The position numbers and the translations under genes were made by a program. From Pseudomonadota bacterium (GTDB lineage Bacteria > Pseudomonadota > Alphaproteobacteria > Rhizobiales > Rhizobiaceae), in assembly GCA_023444445.1 (NCBI GenBank), contig JAEXMK010000231.1, forward strand, positions 1-7,638: a DNA stretch of 7,638 bases, given 5' to 3'. This document shows, in pieces, positions 5,974 to 7,638 of the stretch. The notes under the pieces are model-generated. The model saw only the letters and a list, made by a program, of their open reading frames with translations. It had not been told where the DNA came from and did not search any database. The stretch's first letter is position 1; the number at the start of each line of letters is the position of its first letter.

Positions 5974-7305
5974 TCAGGTGCCGTTGCCCGGGCTGCCTTC
6001 ATGCGGGCGGCCCACCGCGGCATAGATGAAACCGTGGCCGGCGACCTCATCCGAGCGGTAGATATTGCGCAAATCCACCAGCACAGGGCTTTTCATGATG
6101 GCTTTGAGGCGCGGCAGATCGAGCGCGCGGAACTGGTTCCATTCCGTCACGATGACGACGGCGTCGGCGTTTTCCGCGGCTTCGTAAGGGCCTGCCGCAT
6201 ATTCGATGTCTTCCATCAGATGCCGCGCATTCGCCATGCCTTCCGGATCGTAACCCACCACCTTCGCGCCGCCGTCCTGCAGGGTCTGGATGATGGCGAT
6301 TGCCGGGCTGTCACGCATGTCGTCGGTGTTCGGCTTGAAGGTGAGGCCGAGCACCGCGATCTTCTTGCCGCGCACGTCGCCGCCCACCGCATTGATGACC
6401 TTGCGGCCCATGGCGCGTTTGCGGTTGTCGTTAATGGCGATGGTGGTTTCGATCAGCCGCACCGGCGCATCATAATCCTGCGCGGTCTTGGCGAGCGCCA
6501 GCGTATCCTTGGGAAAACAGGAGCCACCGTAACCGGGGCCGGCATGCAGGAATTTCGAGCCGATGCGGCCATCGAGACCGATGCCGCGCGAGACATCCTG
6601 TACATTGGCGCCGACCTTTTCACATAGGTCAGCCATCTCGTTGATGAAGGTGATCTTCATCGCCAAGAAGGCGTTGGCCGCGTATTTGATGAGTTCGGAC
6701 GCGCGTCTGGTGGTGAAGAGCAACGGGGACTGGTTGAGGTAAAGCGGGCGGTAGACCTCGGTCATGACCGGGCGGGCGCGCTCGTCAGAAAGCCCGACGA
6801 CGATACGGTCCGGCCGCTTGAAATCCTCTATCGCCGCACCCTCGCGCAGGAATTCCGGGTTGGAAACCACGGCAAAATCGGCGGACGGGTTTTCCTCGCG
6901 AATGATGCGCTCAACCTCGTCGCCGGTGCCGCCACGCACCGGGGGTTTGGTGACAATGACGGTGAAACCGTCGAGCGCGTGGGCGATCTCTTTTGCCGCC
7001 GCATAGACGTAACCGAGATCGGCATGGCCATCGCCGCGCCGCGACGGCGTGCCGACCGCGATGAAGACGACATCCGCATTGGCAACGGCAGCGGATAGAT
7101 CGGTCGTGAAGCTCAACCGGCCGGCCTTGGCGTTGGTGGCGACGATGGTCTCCAGGCCCGGCTCGAAGATGGGAATATGGCCGCTTTTCAAAGCCTCGAT
7201 CTTCTCCGGCATCTTGTCGACGCAGACCACGTCATGGCCGAAATCGGCAAAACACGCGCCGGACACGAGGCCGACATAACCCGAACCGATCATCACTATC
7301 CGCAT
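5974..7305 (-). CDS. rkpK: UDP-glucose 6-dehydrogenase
   Basis: This 443-residue enzyme (also called ugd) oxidises UDP-glucose to UDP-glucuronate with two NAD+. Full family length is present: NAD-binding GSGYVG (7-12), D30 at the end of the second strand, FEPGL (47-51), AVGTPS (83-88), NPEFLREG (149-156, E151 and E155), K207 and N211 in ELIKYAANAF, catalytic C263 in GGSCFPKD (260-267, with D267), and the C-terminal UDP-binding GLTFKPNTDDMRDSP (320-334). One highly conserved stretch is abnormal: residues 120-129 read KPPVRGGTGD where the family normally has KSTVPVGTGD, so the conserved Thr is Pro122. The frame is intact. The start is backed by AAGGAA at 7311-7316. The product feeds the downstream epimerase, and the order matches the rkpK-lpsL pair of S. 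meliloti. Whether the protein is fully active depends on whether the motif change is real. Confidence 0.94.
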   Translation of the reverse strand: MRIVMIGSGYVGLVSGACFADFGHDVVCVDKMPEKIEALKSGHIPIFEPGLETIVATNAKAGRLSFTTDLSAAVANADVVFIAVGTPSRRGDGHADLGYVYAAAKEIAHALDGFTVIVTKPPVRGGTGDEVERIIREENPSADFAVVSNPEFLREGAAIEDFKRPDRIVVGLSDERARPVMTEVYRPLYLNQSPLLFTTRRASELIKYAANAFLAMKITFINEMADLCEKVGANVQDVSRGIGLDGRIGSKFLHAGPGYGGSCFPKDTLALAKTAQDYDAPVRLIETTIAINDNRKRAMGRKVINAVGGDVRGKKIAVLGLTFKPNTDDMRDSPAIAIIQTLQDGGAKVVGYDPEGMANARHLMEDIEYAAGPYEAAENADAVVIVTEWNQFRALDLPRLKAIMKSPVLVDLRNIYRSDEVAGHGFIYAAVGRPHEGSPGNGT

Positions 7306-7638
7306 TCTTTTTCCTTTCGGTTAGCGAGGCCATGTTAACGCGGCAGCACCGGCCGGGGAAATCGGCGGGTGAAAATCGCATGATGATATTTAGCCGCCTT
7401 CATGCCCGCCGCCAAGCGCCGCGATAAACACCGGCTAACCTCTTTCCATGACGGTGATATGATGCCGCGGCGGGACAAATTTGCCGCACCTTGCAGCCAT
7501 CTGCACCGCCCGCGCCCAATCGGACAATTTTGCTGCTTTTGCGGCTTGCACTCATAGGTAGCCGGGTCTAGCCATAGGGTCGAGGATCAAATCTGCCAGA
7601 CTGTCTGTCCCAAAAAGGGGCGTCCCGGTCGCGTTTCA
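7306..7638. other. Upstream region of rkpK, no gene seen
   Basis: These 333 bases contain no credible coding frame on either strand, no tRNA and no clear terminator. They should contain the rkpK promoter (minus strand), but I cannot point to a convincing -35/-10 pair, and no EcfG-type GGAAC element is present. The notable contents are a pair of 15-base direct repeats (7473-7487, 7522-7536), a widely spaced inverted repeat TTAGCCG (7390-7396) / CGGCTAA (7432-7438), and a small palindrome CAGACTGTCTG at 7597-7607. Confidence 0.5.
7473..7536. repeat. Pair of 15-base imperfect direct repeats upstream of rkpK
   Basis: GGACAAATTTGCCGC (7473-7487) and GGACAATTTTGCTGC (7522-7536) agree at 13 of 15 positions and start 49 bases apart. 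The AT-rich core flanked by GC-rich ends, in a non-coding upstream region, is what a two-site operator might look like. No regulator is identified. Confidence 0.45.

Noticed and set aside
5255..6627. Two long plus-strand frames (5255-6025 and 6001-6627) opposite the epimerase and dehydrogenase genes.
   Set aside because: Their translations are His/Arg/Asp-rich without recognisable motifs, as expected for the antisense of high-GC genes, and the minus strand carries clear full-length enzymes.
7390..7438. Inverted repeat TTAGCCG / CGGCTAA with 35 bases between the arms.
   Set aside because: Seven-base arms at that separation can arise by chance, and there is no T-tract or known operator pattern.
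7597..7607. Palindrome CAGACTGTCTG.
   Set aside because: An 11-base palindrome with a one-base centre is too short to support an operator without conservation data.

Overview
The window reads as chromosomal DNA of an alphaproteobacterium of the Rhizobium/Agrobacterium/Sinorhizobium group. The basis is the close resemblance (from memory) of the two sugar-nucleotide genes to the rhizobial rkpK-lpsL pair, the high-GC codon use, and two sequences that fit the alphaproteobacterial EcfG (RpoE2) stress promoter. No mobile element, CRISPR array, rRNA or tRNA was seen. Seven protein genes fill about 90% of the sequence.

Left part (18-818, minus strand): a two-gene unit encodes a 73-residue charged protein of unknown function, then a DJ-1/PfpI-family protein. 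The 287-base gap at 819-1105 separates it from a divergent plus-strand unit. It holds a GGAAC-N16-CGTT match facing left and a GGAAC-N17-TGTT match facing right, so both units may belong to the general stress response.

Centre (1106-4867, plus strand): a tight three-gene operon encodes an N-formylglutamate amidohydrolase-family hydrolase, a DUF1704 (QEGLP-motif) zinc metallopeptidase-like protein and a GshB-like ATP-grasp ligase. The first two overlap by ATGA; the third has an AGGAGG ribosome site built partly from the preceding stop codon. A ligase that forms amide bonds, encoded with two predicted hydrolases of amide bonds, suggests a make-and-break pathway for a peptide or amino-acid tag. 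The substrate is unknown. This is the most interesting part of the window. The eukaryotic pairing of tubulin tyrosine ligase (ATP-grasp) with the DUF1704 detyrosinase MATCAP is a suggestive parallel, but only an analogy.

Right part (4868-7305, minus strand): UDP-glucose 6-dehydrogenase (rkpK/ugd) and then UDP-glucuronate 4-epimerase (lpsL) are read in that order. Together they convert UDP-glucose to UDP-glucuronate and UDP-galacturonate for lipopolysaccharide, capsule and exopolysaccharide. The dehydrogenase carries an unusual KPPVRGGTGD where the family usually has KSTVPVGTGD. The stop codons of the central and right units are directly adjacent, with no intergenic base. Bases 7306-7638 form the upstream region of rkpK, with a pair of 15-base direct repeats but no gene that I can support.
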